A stretch of DNA of 48,515 nucleotides from CAZWEZ01 sp964632795 (GTDB lineage: Bacteria; Pseudomonadota; Alphaproteobacteria; Rhodospirillales; 2-02-FULL-58-16): contig CAZWEZ010000017.1 of the NCBI GenBank assembly GCA_964632795.1, positions 1 to 48,515 on the forward strand, read 5' to 3'. Every line of letters begins with the position of its first letter. Position 1 is the first letter of the stretch. Below, one piece after another: positions 15,949-23,131 of this stretch. The position numbers and the translations under genes were made by a program. The notes below the pieces were generated by a model. That model was given only the letters and a program-made list of their open reading frames with translations, made no database searches and was not told the origin of the DNA.

Positions 15949-17640
15949 ATGGAAGCGATCCTCAATGGCGGTTCTCTCGGCCGGGCGTCGCGGCGCTGGT
16001 CGATCGACGGCTGGAGCGTCGGCGCGGCGGTAATCGCGGTGCTGGTCGGCGCCCCGATCGTCACCATCCTCGTCCTGGCCCTGGGCGCCGACGACAACGT
16101 GTGGCCGCACCTGGCGTCGACCGTGCTCCCCCATTACGTCAAGACCACGCTCGGGCTGATGGCCGGGGTCGGCGCCGGGACCCTGGTCATCGGCACCGGC
16201 ACCGCGTGGCTGGTCACCATGTGCCGGTTCCCTGGAAGGCGCCTGTTCGAGTGGGCGTTGCTGCTGCCGATGGCGGTGCCCGCCTACGTCGTCGCCTACG
16301 TCTACACCGACCTGCTGGAATACGCGGGACCGCTCCAGGGCGCCCTGCGCGCAGGGTTCGGCTGGGCCTCCAAGGCCGACTACTGGTTCCCCTCGATCCG
16401 CACCCTGGGCGGGGCGATCGGGGTCATGACCCTGGCCCTGTACCCCTACGTCTACCTGCTGGCCCGGGCCGCCTTCCTCGAGCAGTCGGTGTGCGTGCTG
16501 GAGGCCAGCCGGACCCTCGGCCGGGGGCCCTGGCGGGGTTTCTTCACGCTCGCCCTGCCGCTGGCCCGGCCGGCCATCGTCGTCGGCCTGACCCTGGTCC
16601 TGATGGAGACGCTGAACGACTTCGGGACCGTCGACTACTTCGCCGTCGCCACCTTCACCGCCGGCATCTTCGACGTCTGGCTCAACATGAGCAACACCCC
16701 CGGGGCGGCCCAACTGGCCTCGGTGCTGCTGCTGTTCGTGGTCGCCCTGATCGCGCTTGAGCGGTGGTCCCGGCGCGGCCAGCGCTATCACCACACCACC
16801 ACCAAGTACAAGGCGATTACCGGCCATCCCCTCGACGGCGGCAAGGCCTGGCTGGCGACGCTGGCCTGCCTGGGGCCGGTGCTGTTCGGTTTCGCGGTGC
16901 CGGCCTGGGTGCTGGGCGGCTACACCGTGGACCATTACGCGGAGACCCTGGAAGCCGGCGTCCTGACCCACGTCGGCAACAGCCTTGCCCTGGCCTCGCT
17001 GGCCGCCGTGCTGGCGGTGATGGTGGGGACCTTCATGGCCTACGCGCTGCGCCTGGGCGGCGGCCCGCTGCTCAAGGCGGCGGTCCGCTTCGCCAGCCTC
17101 GGCTACGCGGTGCCGGGCGCGGTGCTGGCGATCGGCGTCCTGATCCCCCTGGCGTGGCTCGACAACACGGTGGACGGGGTGGCGCGCGAGGTCTTCGGGG
17201 TCTCCACCGGGCTCCTGCTCAGCGGCTCCGTGGTCGCCGTCACCTTCGGCTACCTGGTCCGTTTCCTGGCCCTGTCGTTCGGCTCCGTCGAGGCCTCGCT
17301 GGCCAAGGTCACCGCCGGCATGGACGGCGCCGCGCGAACCCTGGGCCTGGGCCCGGGGGCGGTGCTGTGCCGGGTTCACCTGCCGCTGATCCGCGGCAGT
17401 GTGCTCGGTGCGGCGATTCTGGTTTTCGTCGATGTCATGAAGGAGCTGCCGATGACCGTCCTGCTGAGACCCTTCGACTTCCACACCCTGGCCACCTTCG
17501 TCCACCAGTACGCCTCCGACGAGCTTCTCGCCGAGGCGTCGCCGGCGGCGTTGGCCATCGTCGTCGCCGGCATCCTGCCGGTGATCTTCCTCAGCCGGAC
17601 CATCGCCCGCTCGCGGCCCGGCGGCGGAGACGGGTCATGA
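15949..17640 (+). CDS. fbpB: ferric iron ABC transporter, fused permease
   Basis: 563 aa with about twelve membrane helices, the duplicated FbpB/SfuB type in which two permease units are joined. Two EAA-like coupling loops are visible: LEASRTLGRGPWRGFFTLAL near residue 183 and GAARTLGLGPGAVLCRVHLP near residue 463. A cytoplasmic linker (RRGQRYHHTTTKYKAIT) separates the halves. It forms the inner membrane channel for Fe3+ delivered by the binding protein. The start is 4 bases after that gene's stop. The last bases overlap the ATPase start codon (ATGA), so translation of the two is probably coupled. Confidence 0.92.
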   Translation: MEAILNGGSLGRASRRWSIDGWSVGAAVIAVLVGAPIVTILVLALGADDNVWPHLASTVLPHYVKTTLGLMAGVGAGTLVIGTGTAWLVTMCRFPGRRLFEWALLLPMAVPAYVVAYVYTDLLEYAGPLQGALRAGFGWASKADYWFPSIRTLGGAIGVMTLALYPYVYLLARAAFLEQSVCVLEASRTLGRGPWRGFFTLALPLARPAIVVGLTLVLMETLNDFGTVDYFAVATFTAGIFDVWLNMSNTPGAAQLASVLLLFVVALIALERWSRRGQRYHHTTTKYKAITGHPLDGGKAWLATLACLGPVLFGFAVPAWVLGGYTVDHYAETLEAGVLTHVGNSLALASLAAVLAVMVGTFMAYALRLGGGPLLKAAVRFASLGYAVPGAVLAIGVLIPLAWLDNTVDGVAREVFGVSTGLLLSGSVVAVTFGYLVRFLALSFGSVEASLAKVTAGMDGAARTLGLGPGAVLCRVHLPLIRGSVLGAAILVFVDVMKELPMTVLLRPFDFHTLATFVHQYASDELLAEASPAALAIVVAGILPVIFLSRTIARSRPGGGDGS

Positions 17641-18704
17641 GCGGCCTCAGCCTGGAGGACGTCCACCACGCTTACGACGGCCAGCCGGTGGTCAACGGCG
17701 TGTCGCTGTCGGTGGGGCCGGGCGAGTTGGTCTGCCTGCTGGGACCGTCGGGGTGCGGCAAGACGACCCTGCTTCGCATCGCCGCCGGCCTCGAAGTCCT
17801 GCAACGGGGCCGGGTCGTCATCGAAGGCCAGGCCGTCGCCGAGGGCGGCAACGGCCGCCAACTGCCGCCGGAGAAACGCGGCATCGGGTTGATGTTCCAG
17901 GACTACGCCCTGTTCCCCCACCTGACGGTCCTCAAAAACATCACCTTCGGCATCCGCAACCGGACCCCCGGGCGGATGCAGTGGGTGCGCGCCGCCCTCG
18001 AACGGGCCGGCATGGCCGACTTCGCCGACAGCTACCCCCACACCCTGTCGGGCGGCCAGCAGCAGCGGATCGCCCTGATCCGGGCGCTGGCCCCCGAGCC
18101 CCGGATGCTGTTGCTGGACGAGCCCTTTTCCGGCCTCGACGTGACCCGCCGCGCCCAGGTCCGCGAACGGACCCTGGACCTGATCCGGGACACCGGGATC
18201 GCCACCCTGATGGTCACCCACGATCCCGAGGAGGCGATGTTCATGGCCGACCGCATCCTGATCATGGAGGACGGGCGGATCGTCCAGGCCGGGTCCCCCG
18301 TGGAGACCTACTTCCAGCCCGAGAACAGCTTCGTCACCGCCCTCTTCGGCCCGGTCAACCGGCTCGGCGGGGTGGTCGAGGGCGGCCACGTCAAGACCCC
18401 GGTGGGGACCCTGGAGGCGCCCGGCCTGGCCGACGGCTGCGCCGTCGACATCCTGATCCGCCCCGAGGGGCTGCGCCTGCTGCTGACCAACGGCGAAACG
18501 CCCTTGGGCAACCCGGCGCGGGTGCTGTCGGCCCATCTCCTCGGCCGCTCGAGCCATATCCAGCTGGTCGCGACCGGCGCCGATGGCGCCGAGATCGCCT
18601 TGCAGGCCCGGATTCCCGGCGTCTTCCTGCCCCCCGGGGGCACCGCCGCCTCGGTCTGGGTCGACGAGCGCCAAGCCTACGTCTTCCCCGCCGCCGACGA
18701 CTAG
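17637..18704 (+). CDS. fbpC: ferric iron ABC transporter, ATP-binding protein
   Basis: 355 aa. Walker A GPSGCGKTT near residue 39, Q-loop at MFQDYALFPH, ABC signature LSGGQQQR, Walker B MLLLDEPFSGLD and switch His in MVTHDPEEA are all present, so the ATPase should be active. The C-terminal ~110 residues (VDILIRPEGLRLLL, HLLGRSSHIQL) are a TOBE-like regulatory domain as in FbpC. Its ATG overlaps the permease stop. It is the last gene of the operon, followed by a strong hairpin. Confidence 0.93.
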   Translation: MSGLSLEDVHHAYDGQPVVNGVSLSVGPGELVCLLGPSGCGKTTLLRIAAGLEVLQRGRVVIEGQAVAEGGNGRQLPPEKRGIGLMFQDYALFPHLTVLKNITFGIRNRTPGRMQWVRAALERAGMADFADSYPHTLSGGQQQRIALIRALAPEPRMLLLDEPFSGLDVTRRAQVRERTLDLIRDTGIATLMVTHDPEEAMFMADRILIMEDGRIVQAGSPVETYFQPENSFVTALFGPVNRLGGVVEGGHVKTPVGTLEAPGLADGCAVDILIRPEGLRLLLTNGETPLGNPARVLSAHLLGRSSHIQLVATGADGAEIALQARIPGVFLPPGGTAASVWVDERQAYVFPAADD

Positions 18705-18716
18705 TACCGGCAATTC

Positions 18717-18755
18717 CTGCCCGGTCCCCGTCCCGGCGGCCCGGGGACCGGGCAG
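18717..18755 (+). terminator. hairpin after the iron ABC operon
   Basis: Perfect 14-base arms CTGCCCGGTCCCCG / CGGGGACCGGGCAG with an 11-base loop, 13 bases after the last stop codon. The U-tract is weak (TCCTT), so termination may depend partly on Rho. Confidence 0.7.
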
Positions 18756-18816
18756 TCCTTGCCTAGGCGTTCCCGAAAAATAGACCGCGAGTCAATGGCT
18801 TAGCGCCTGCAATTCC

Positions 18817-18833
18817 CTGGCATCCTTCTTGCT
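18817..18833 (+). promoter_or_regulatory. sigma-54 promoter of flgE (CTGGCATCCTTCTTGCT)
   Basis: The -24 GG (18819-18820) and -12 GC (18831-18832) are separated by exactly ten bases, and the flanks match TGGCA-N6-TTGCW. Transcription should start near 18843, ~50 bases before flgE. It would need RpoN and an activator such as FlbD. Confidence 0.75.
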
Positions 18834-18892
18834 TCCAGAAACGGTGGAATTTTATCCGCGTCCCGTCCGGACGACGACCATGGAGTGAGACC

Positions 18893-20803
18893 ATGAGCGT
18901 TCTCAGCGCGTTTTCGAGCAGTGTCATGGCCATGATGAGCCAGGCCCACGCCCTGAACACCATCGGCAACAACATCGCCAACATGACGACCGGCGGTTTC
19001 AAGCGGAGCGAGACCAACTTCTCGACCCTGATCAGCAAGACCCGTTTCCAGCAGTCCGACCAGGGCGGCATCAAGCCCAAGGACTTCAACCGCATCGACC
19101 GCCAGGGCATCCTGGTCAACGGGACCAGCGATCTGGACGTGGCCATCAACGGCGCCGGCTTCTTCATTCTCAACACCGCCCTGGACGGTTCCGGGGAGAC
19201 CCTCTACACCCGCGACGGCACCTTCGACATGCGGACCGGGGCCACTTCCACGGTGGCCGGCATTCCGTTGTCGGACGGCACCGCGACCACCCTCTCCATC
19301 CAGGAAGGCTACCTGATCGACAAGAACGGCTACTTCGTCCAGGGCTGGACGTCGGACCCCGTCACCGGGGCCTTCTCGACCACCGGCACGACCTCGGCGC
19401 TGCGCATCGACCAGTTCGCCTTCACCAACGCCGGCATCGCCACCACGGCGGCCTCGCTCGGCCTCAACCTGCCGGCCGCCGACACCATCGGCAACGTGTA
19501 CGTGCGCAACATCGACATCTTCGATTCCAACGGCGCCCAGCATTCGGTGCCCCTCCACTTCACCAAGAACCCGACCCTCGGCGAATGGGGGATTTCGATA
19601 ACCAGCGCCGTCGCCCAGATCGACACCGTGACCCTGATCGGCACGGTCGACGCCAACGACACCTACAGCGTCACCGTCGACGGGACCACGGTCACCTACC
19701 CGGTCACCGGCGGCGAGGCCAACCCGGCCGCCATCCGCGACGCGTTGGTCACCGCCCTCAACGCCGATACCATCGTCGGCGCCAAGGTCACCGCGGCGGC
19801 CGGCGCCGCGGCCGGCGAGATCACCCTGACGTCGAGGACTCCGGGCACCGGGTTCGTGTCCTCGGCGACGTCGGTCAACCTGGGGGCGAACGCCGACAAC
19901 TTCGCCTCCTCGACCACCACCATCAGCAATGTGATCGGCCCGGCGACGGCGACCATCACCCCGACGGCGGCCTTCTCCTACACCGCCAGCTCGACCACCG
20001 CCGAGGTCATCTTCGGCGTCGCCACCGGGACCATCAGGATCCAGGTCCCCGGCGGTACGAATCCCATCACCGGCGCCTTCACGCCCCTGGCGGTCGGCGA
20101 TTCGTTCACCGTCAGCGGGACCACGGGCAAGGACGGCACCTATACCGTGGCCGGCATCTCGGCCGACGGCTCGACGATCACCGTCGATTCCGCGACCCCG
20201 CTGCCTGGCGTCGACGAGACCGACACCAACGGCTCCGCCTACATCGGGACGGTCACCCAGCCGCTGGTCTTCAACGGCAAAGGGCAACTGACCAGCCCGG
20301 CCACCGGCTACACCATGGCCCTGACCTGGTCGGCGGTGGCCCCGGCGACCGCCGGCACCGCGACCTTCACCCTGGACGTCAGTGACTTCACCCAGTTCCA
20401 GGGCCAGTTCCTGTCCTTCAGCTACTCCAAGAACGGCAACTCGGCCGCCGACATCAAGTCATTGAAGTTCAACAGCCTGGGCGAGCTCGTCGCCAACTTC
20501 ACGGATTCCACCTTCCGCTCCATCTACAAGCTGCCGCTGGCCGTGTTCTCCAATGCCAACAAGCTCGAGCGGCGCAACGGCAACACCTTCGCCGTGACCT
20601 CCGAATCCGGGAGCGAACGGGTGGTCGCCGCGGGCAGCAACGGGTTCGCCATGTTCATCCCCGGCGCCGTGGAGAAGTCGAACGTCGACGTCGCCGACGA
20701 GTTCACGCGGATGATCAAGACCCAGAACGCCTACAACTCCGCGGCCACCGTCTTCAAGACCGTCGACGAGATGACGATGACCGCCCGCGACCTGAAGCGT
20801 TAG
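18893..20803 (+). CDS. flgE: flagellar hook protein FlgE (paralogue 1)
   Basis: 636 aa, longer than the ~400 aa of enteric FlgE. The N-terminal axial helix (MSVLSAFSSSVMAMMSQAHA, LNTIGNNIANMTTGGFKRSE) and the C-terminal helix (VDVADEFTRMIKTQNAYNSA, KTVDEMTMTARDLKR) are those of rod/hook proteins, and DLDVAINGAGFFIL is the conserved FlgE/F/G core. Two inserted surface modules lie between: residues ~243-325 (VDGTTVTYPVTGGE type, also in the second FlgE) and ~375-435 (VSGTTGKDGTYTV type, also in FlgL). It is exported by the flagellar type III system and forms the hook. The ribosome site is GGAGTGAG. A sigma-54-type promoter precedes it. Whether this protein or the one at 45026-47488 makes the main hook is open. 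Confidence 0.88.
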   Translation: MSVLSAFSSSVMAMMSQAHALNTIGNNIANMTTGGFKRSETNFSTLISKTRFQQSDQGGIKPKDFNRIDRQGILVNGTSDLDVAINGAGFFILNTALDGSGETLYTRDGTFDMRTGATSTVAGIPLSDGTATTLSIQEGYLIDKNGYFVQGWTSDPVTGAFSTTGTTSALRIDQFAFTNAGIATTAASLGLNLPAADTIGNVYVRNIDIFDSNGAQHSVPLHFTKNPTLGEWGISITSAVAQIDTVTLIGTVDANDTYSVTVDGTTVTYPVTGGEANPAAIRDALVTALNADTIVGAKVTAAAGAAAGEITLTSRTPGTGFVSSATSVNLGANADNFASSTTTISNVIGPATATITPTAAFSYTASSTTAEVIFGVATGTIRIQVPGGTNPITGAFTPLAVGDSFTVSGTTGKDGTYTVAGISADGSTITVDSATPLPGVDETDTNGSAYIGTVTQPLVFNGKGQLTSPATGYTMALTWSAVAPATAGTATFTLDVSDFTQFQGQFLSFSYSKNGNSAADIKSLKFNSLGELVANFTDSTFRSIYKLPLAVFSNANKLERRNGNTFAVTSESGSERVVAAGSNGFAMFIPGAVEKSNVDVADEFTRMIKTQNAYNSAATVFKTVDEMTMTARDLKR

Positions 20804-20909
20804 GCAATATCTTCCCCCCTGTGGAGCACCCTTTCCCTCCGGAGTCCCGGCGGGATCGGGCATTTTCTTAAGAAGCATTTGTTTTCAAGACGTTATGGGG
20901 ATTCCGGCG

Positions 20910-20926
20910 TTGGCATGGAATTCGCA
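20910..20926 (+). promoter_or_regulatory. sigma-54-like promoter of flgI (TTGGCATGGAATTCGCA)
   Basis: GG at 20912-20913 and GC at 20924-20925 are ten bases apart; the -24 half matches well and the -12 half has one mismatch (TCGCA). The expected start of transcription is near 20937, ~74 bases before the flgI ATG at 21011. Confidence 0.6.
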
Positions 20927-21010
20927 ACGGAGAAGGCCGAAGAACCATGGAAACGACACCCCATCGTCATCAAAATGGTTTGGGACCAACGGCTTAACGG
21001 GAAGACACTC

Positions 21011-22165
21011 ATGAACGTCACGGCATTCATCGCCCCTCTCGAGCGGATCCTTCGGCGCTTCCTCGCCGGCGCCCTGGCCGGGCTGCTGGCGAGCGTCCTG
21101 GCCGCCACCGCCGCCGAGGCCTCCTCGCGGATCAAGGACATCGTCCAGTTCGAGGGCGTGCGCGACAACCTGCTGGTCGGCTACGGTCTGGTGGTCGGCC
21201 TCAACGGCACCGGCGACAACCTGGCCGACGGCCATTTCACCAAGCAGAGCCTGCAGGCGATGCTCAACCGCCTCGGCGTCAAGCCGACCGACGCCGGCCT
21301 CGATTCCGACAACGTGGCGGCGGTGATGGCCACCGCCACCCTGCCTCCCTTCTCGCGCCAGGGCAGCCGGATCGACGTCACGGTCAGCGCCCTGGGCGAC
21401 GCCGAGAGCCTGCTCGGGGGGACCCTGCTGGTGACCCCGCTGTTGGGCGCCGACGGCGAGGTCTACGCCGTCGCCCAGGGCCAGCTCGCGGTCGGCGGCT
21501 TCACCGCCGGCGGGGCCGCGGAAACGGTGACCAGGGGAGTGCCGACCAACGCCCGGATCGCCAACGGGGGCATCATCGAGCGCGAAATCAACTTCGCGAT
21601 GGCCAACATGACCTCGGTCAAGCTGTCGCTGCGCAACCCCGATTTCACCACCGCCCGGCGCATCGCCCAGGCGATCAACGCCTTCCTCGGGACGGCGGCG
21701 GCCAGCCCCACCGACCCCAACACCGTGCAACTGTCGGTGCCCAAGGACTACCGCGACAACGTGGTCAACCTGCTGACCGACATCGAGCAGTTGCGCGTCG
21801 AGCCGGACCAGCAGGCGCGGGTGATCATCGACGAGCAGTCGGGCGTCATCGTCATGGGCGAGAACGTGCGGATCAGCACCGTCGCCATCGCCCAGGGCAG
21901 CCTGACCATCCGCATCACCGAGACCGCCCAGGTCTCCCAGCCCGGCCCGTTCGCCGAAGTCGGCGAGACCGTCACCGTACCGCGCACCGAGATCGCGATC
22001 GAGGAAGGGGAGGAAAACCGGCTGACCATGCTCGAGGACGGGGTAACCCTTCAGGAACTGATCAACGGCCTCAACGCGCTCGGCATCGGGCCGCGCGACA
22101 TGATCACCATCCTCCAGGCGATCAAGGCCCTGGGCGCCCTGCAGGCCGATATCGAGGTGATGTGA
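21011..22165 (+). CDS. flgI: flagellar P-ring protein FlgI
   Basis: 384 aa, close to the family length. The start at 21011 gives a signal peptide (RRFLAGALAGLLASVLAATA, cut near AEA-SSR), and the mature start SRIKDIVQFEGVRDNLLVGY is the FlgI hallmark, as is GLVVGLNGTGD. The end GIGPRDMITILQAIKALGAL is also conserved. A longer open frame exists to 20879 but would run across the sigma-54 site and remove the signal peptide from the N-terminus. The protein is secreted by Sec and forms the P ring around the rod in the periplasm. It is the first gene of flgI-flgJ-flgN; its stop overlaps the next start. Confidence 0.95.
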   Translation: MNVTAFIAPLERILRRFLAGALAGLLASVLAATAAEASSRIKDIVQFEGVRDNLLVGYGLVVGLNGTGDNLADGHFTKQSLQAMLNRLGVKPTDAGLDSDNVAAVMATATLPPFSRQGSRIDVTVSALGDAESLLGGTLLVTPLLGADGEVYAVAQGQLAVGGFTAGGAAETVTRGVPTNARIANGGIIEREINFAMANMTSVKLSLRNPDFTTARRIAQAINAFLGTAAASPTDPNTVQLSVPKDYRDNVVNLLTDIEQLRVEPDQQARVIIDEQSGVIVMGENVRISTVAIAQGSLTIRITETAQVSQPGPFAEVGETVTVPRTEIAIEEGEENRLTMLEDGVTLQELINGLNALGIGPRDMITILQAIKALGALQADIEVM

Positions 22166-22482
22166 TGGCCGGCGACGCGATTTCCATGCAGGCCGAGGCG
22201 GCGCTGTACGGCGCCAAGCAGCCGCCCCGCATCCCGGCCGATTTCGACCCCGTGACCGCGCGCCGCGTGGCCGTCGACTTCGAGGCCTTCTTCCTCAGCC
22301 AGGCCCTGCGCCCGATGTTCGCCGACACCGGCGCCGAGAAGCCCTTCGGCGGGGGCCTCGCCGAGGACATGTGGCGGTCGCTGGAGATCGACGAGTACGG
22401 CAAGGCAATGGCGCGGGCCGGGGGCATCGGCATCGCCGACGCCGTGTTCCGCGAGATGCTCAGAACCCAGGAGGTGGAATAG
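22165..22482 (+). CDS. flgJ: rod-binding protein (FlgJ N-terminal domain type)
   Basis: 105 aa, a rod-binding domain alone, without the peptidoglycan hydrolase domain of enteric FlgJ, as is usual in Alphaproteobacteria. RVAVDFEAFFLSQALRPMF and FGGGLAEDMWRSLEIDEYGK are the family core, ending AMARAGGIGIADAVFREM. It would cap or chaperone the rod during assembly; a separate muramidase should exist elsewhere. The ATG overlaps the flgI TGA. Symbol used for the single-domain homologue (also called cheL in some genomes). Confidence 0.88.
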   Translation: MAGDAISMQAEAALYGAKQPPRIPADFDPVTARRVAVDFEAFFLSQALRPMFADTGAEKPFGGGLAEDMWRSLEIDEYGKAMARAGGIGIADAVFREMLRTQEVE

Positions 22483-22484
22483 TC

Positions 22485-22937
22485 ATGGACCCGACCAACC
22501 GCATCAACGACCTGATCGTCCTCACCTCTCACCTGGCCGACCTGCTGGCCAGGGAGAACCAGGCGTTGCGTGAACAGCGGCTCCACGACGCTACCGCCCT
22601 GTTGGAGGAGAAGAACACCCTGAGCCGGGCCCTGGAAAGCCGGGTCGAGGGACTCGGCAAGCTGGCCGAAGGCGACCGGGAGCTGGACCACGTCGACCCT
22701 GACCTGCGCGAACGGCTGCACGGCCTGGGCGAGAAGGTCAACGCCATGGTCGAGGAGAACGCCAAACTTCTGAAGGTCGCCATCGAGGCCAACCGGCTCG
22801 TGGTCAAGGCCATCGCCGAAGCCGCCAAGGCCAGCCGACCCGGCCCCGGGACCTATTCCGCCAACGGCGCGGTGGACGGCAAGGGATCGGCCGGCGCGGC
22901 GCGCAACGTGGCGATCTCCGTGGACCACCAGCTCTAG
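22485..22937 (+). CDS. flgN: FlgN-like flagellar export chaperone
   Basis: 150 aa, mostly helical: INDLIVLTSHLADLLARENQ, then LEEKNTLSRALE and VNAMVEENAKLLKVAIEANR, the pattern of the FlgN family, with the low-complexity tail (ASRPGPGTYSANGAVDG) typical of alphaproteobacterial members. FlgN chaperones FlgK and FlgL, and those genes follow directly. GGAGG lies nine bases before the ATG. The stop codon is inside CTAG, at which a palindromic element begins. Confidence 0.78.
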   Translation: MDPTNRINDLIVLTSHLADLLARENQALREQRLHDATALLEEKNTLSRALESRVEGLGKLAEGDRELDHVDPDLRERLHGLGEKVNAMVEENAKLLKVAIEANRLVVKAIAEAAKASRPGPGTYSANGAVDGKGSAGAARNVAISVDHQL

Positions 22938-23100
22938 TGTTCTGGATCAGACATATGGCACCCATACGACGGCTTTCCGAGTTCACCGGCGGCGTTGCGA
23001 GGCGCTTGTGATGGGCCGCCATCACGGCGCGCCACGCGCCTGGCCGGGTGAACTCGGAGAGCCGTCGTATGGGTGCCATATGTCTGATCCAGGACACTAG
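22934..23100. mobile_element. 167-bp palindromic MITE-like element (GTGT tips)
   Basis: Arms 22934-22987 and 23047-23100 are reverse complements with only a few mismatches (tip CTAGTGTTCTGGATCAGACA). Both ends read CTAG, consistent with a TA or CTAG target duplication. The centre (GTGATGGGCCGCCATCAC) is itself palindromic and recurs, in the opposite orientation, in the element at 43997-44157. It has no coding capacity. It separates flgN from flgK and could form a very long hairpin in their mRNA. Confidence 0.8.
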
Positions 23101-23131
23101 GGACCAGGGACGACGGAAAGGGGAAACCGAG

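Noticed and set aside
15916..17505. A 529-codon open frame antisense to the iron permease
   Set aside because: Gln/His/Gly-rich, low complexity, no ribosome site; the plus-strand permease is certain.
20879..21010. Upstream extension of flgI
   Set aside because: It crosses the sigma-54-like site and would bury the signal peptide; the ATG at 21011 gives a normal FlgI.
23048..23131. Upstream extension of flgK
   Set aside because: It lies in the palindromic element's right arm and has no ribosome site; the family start is MSGI at 23132.
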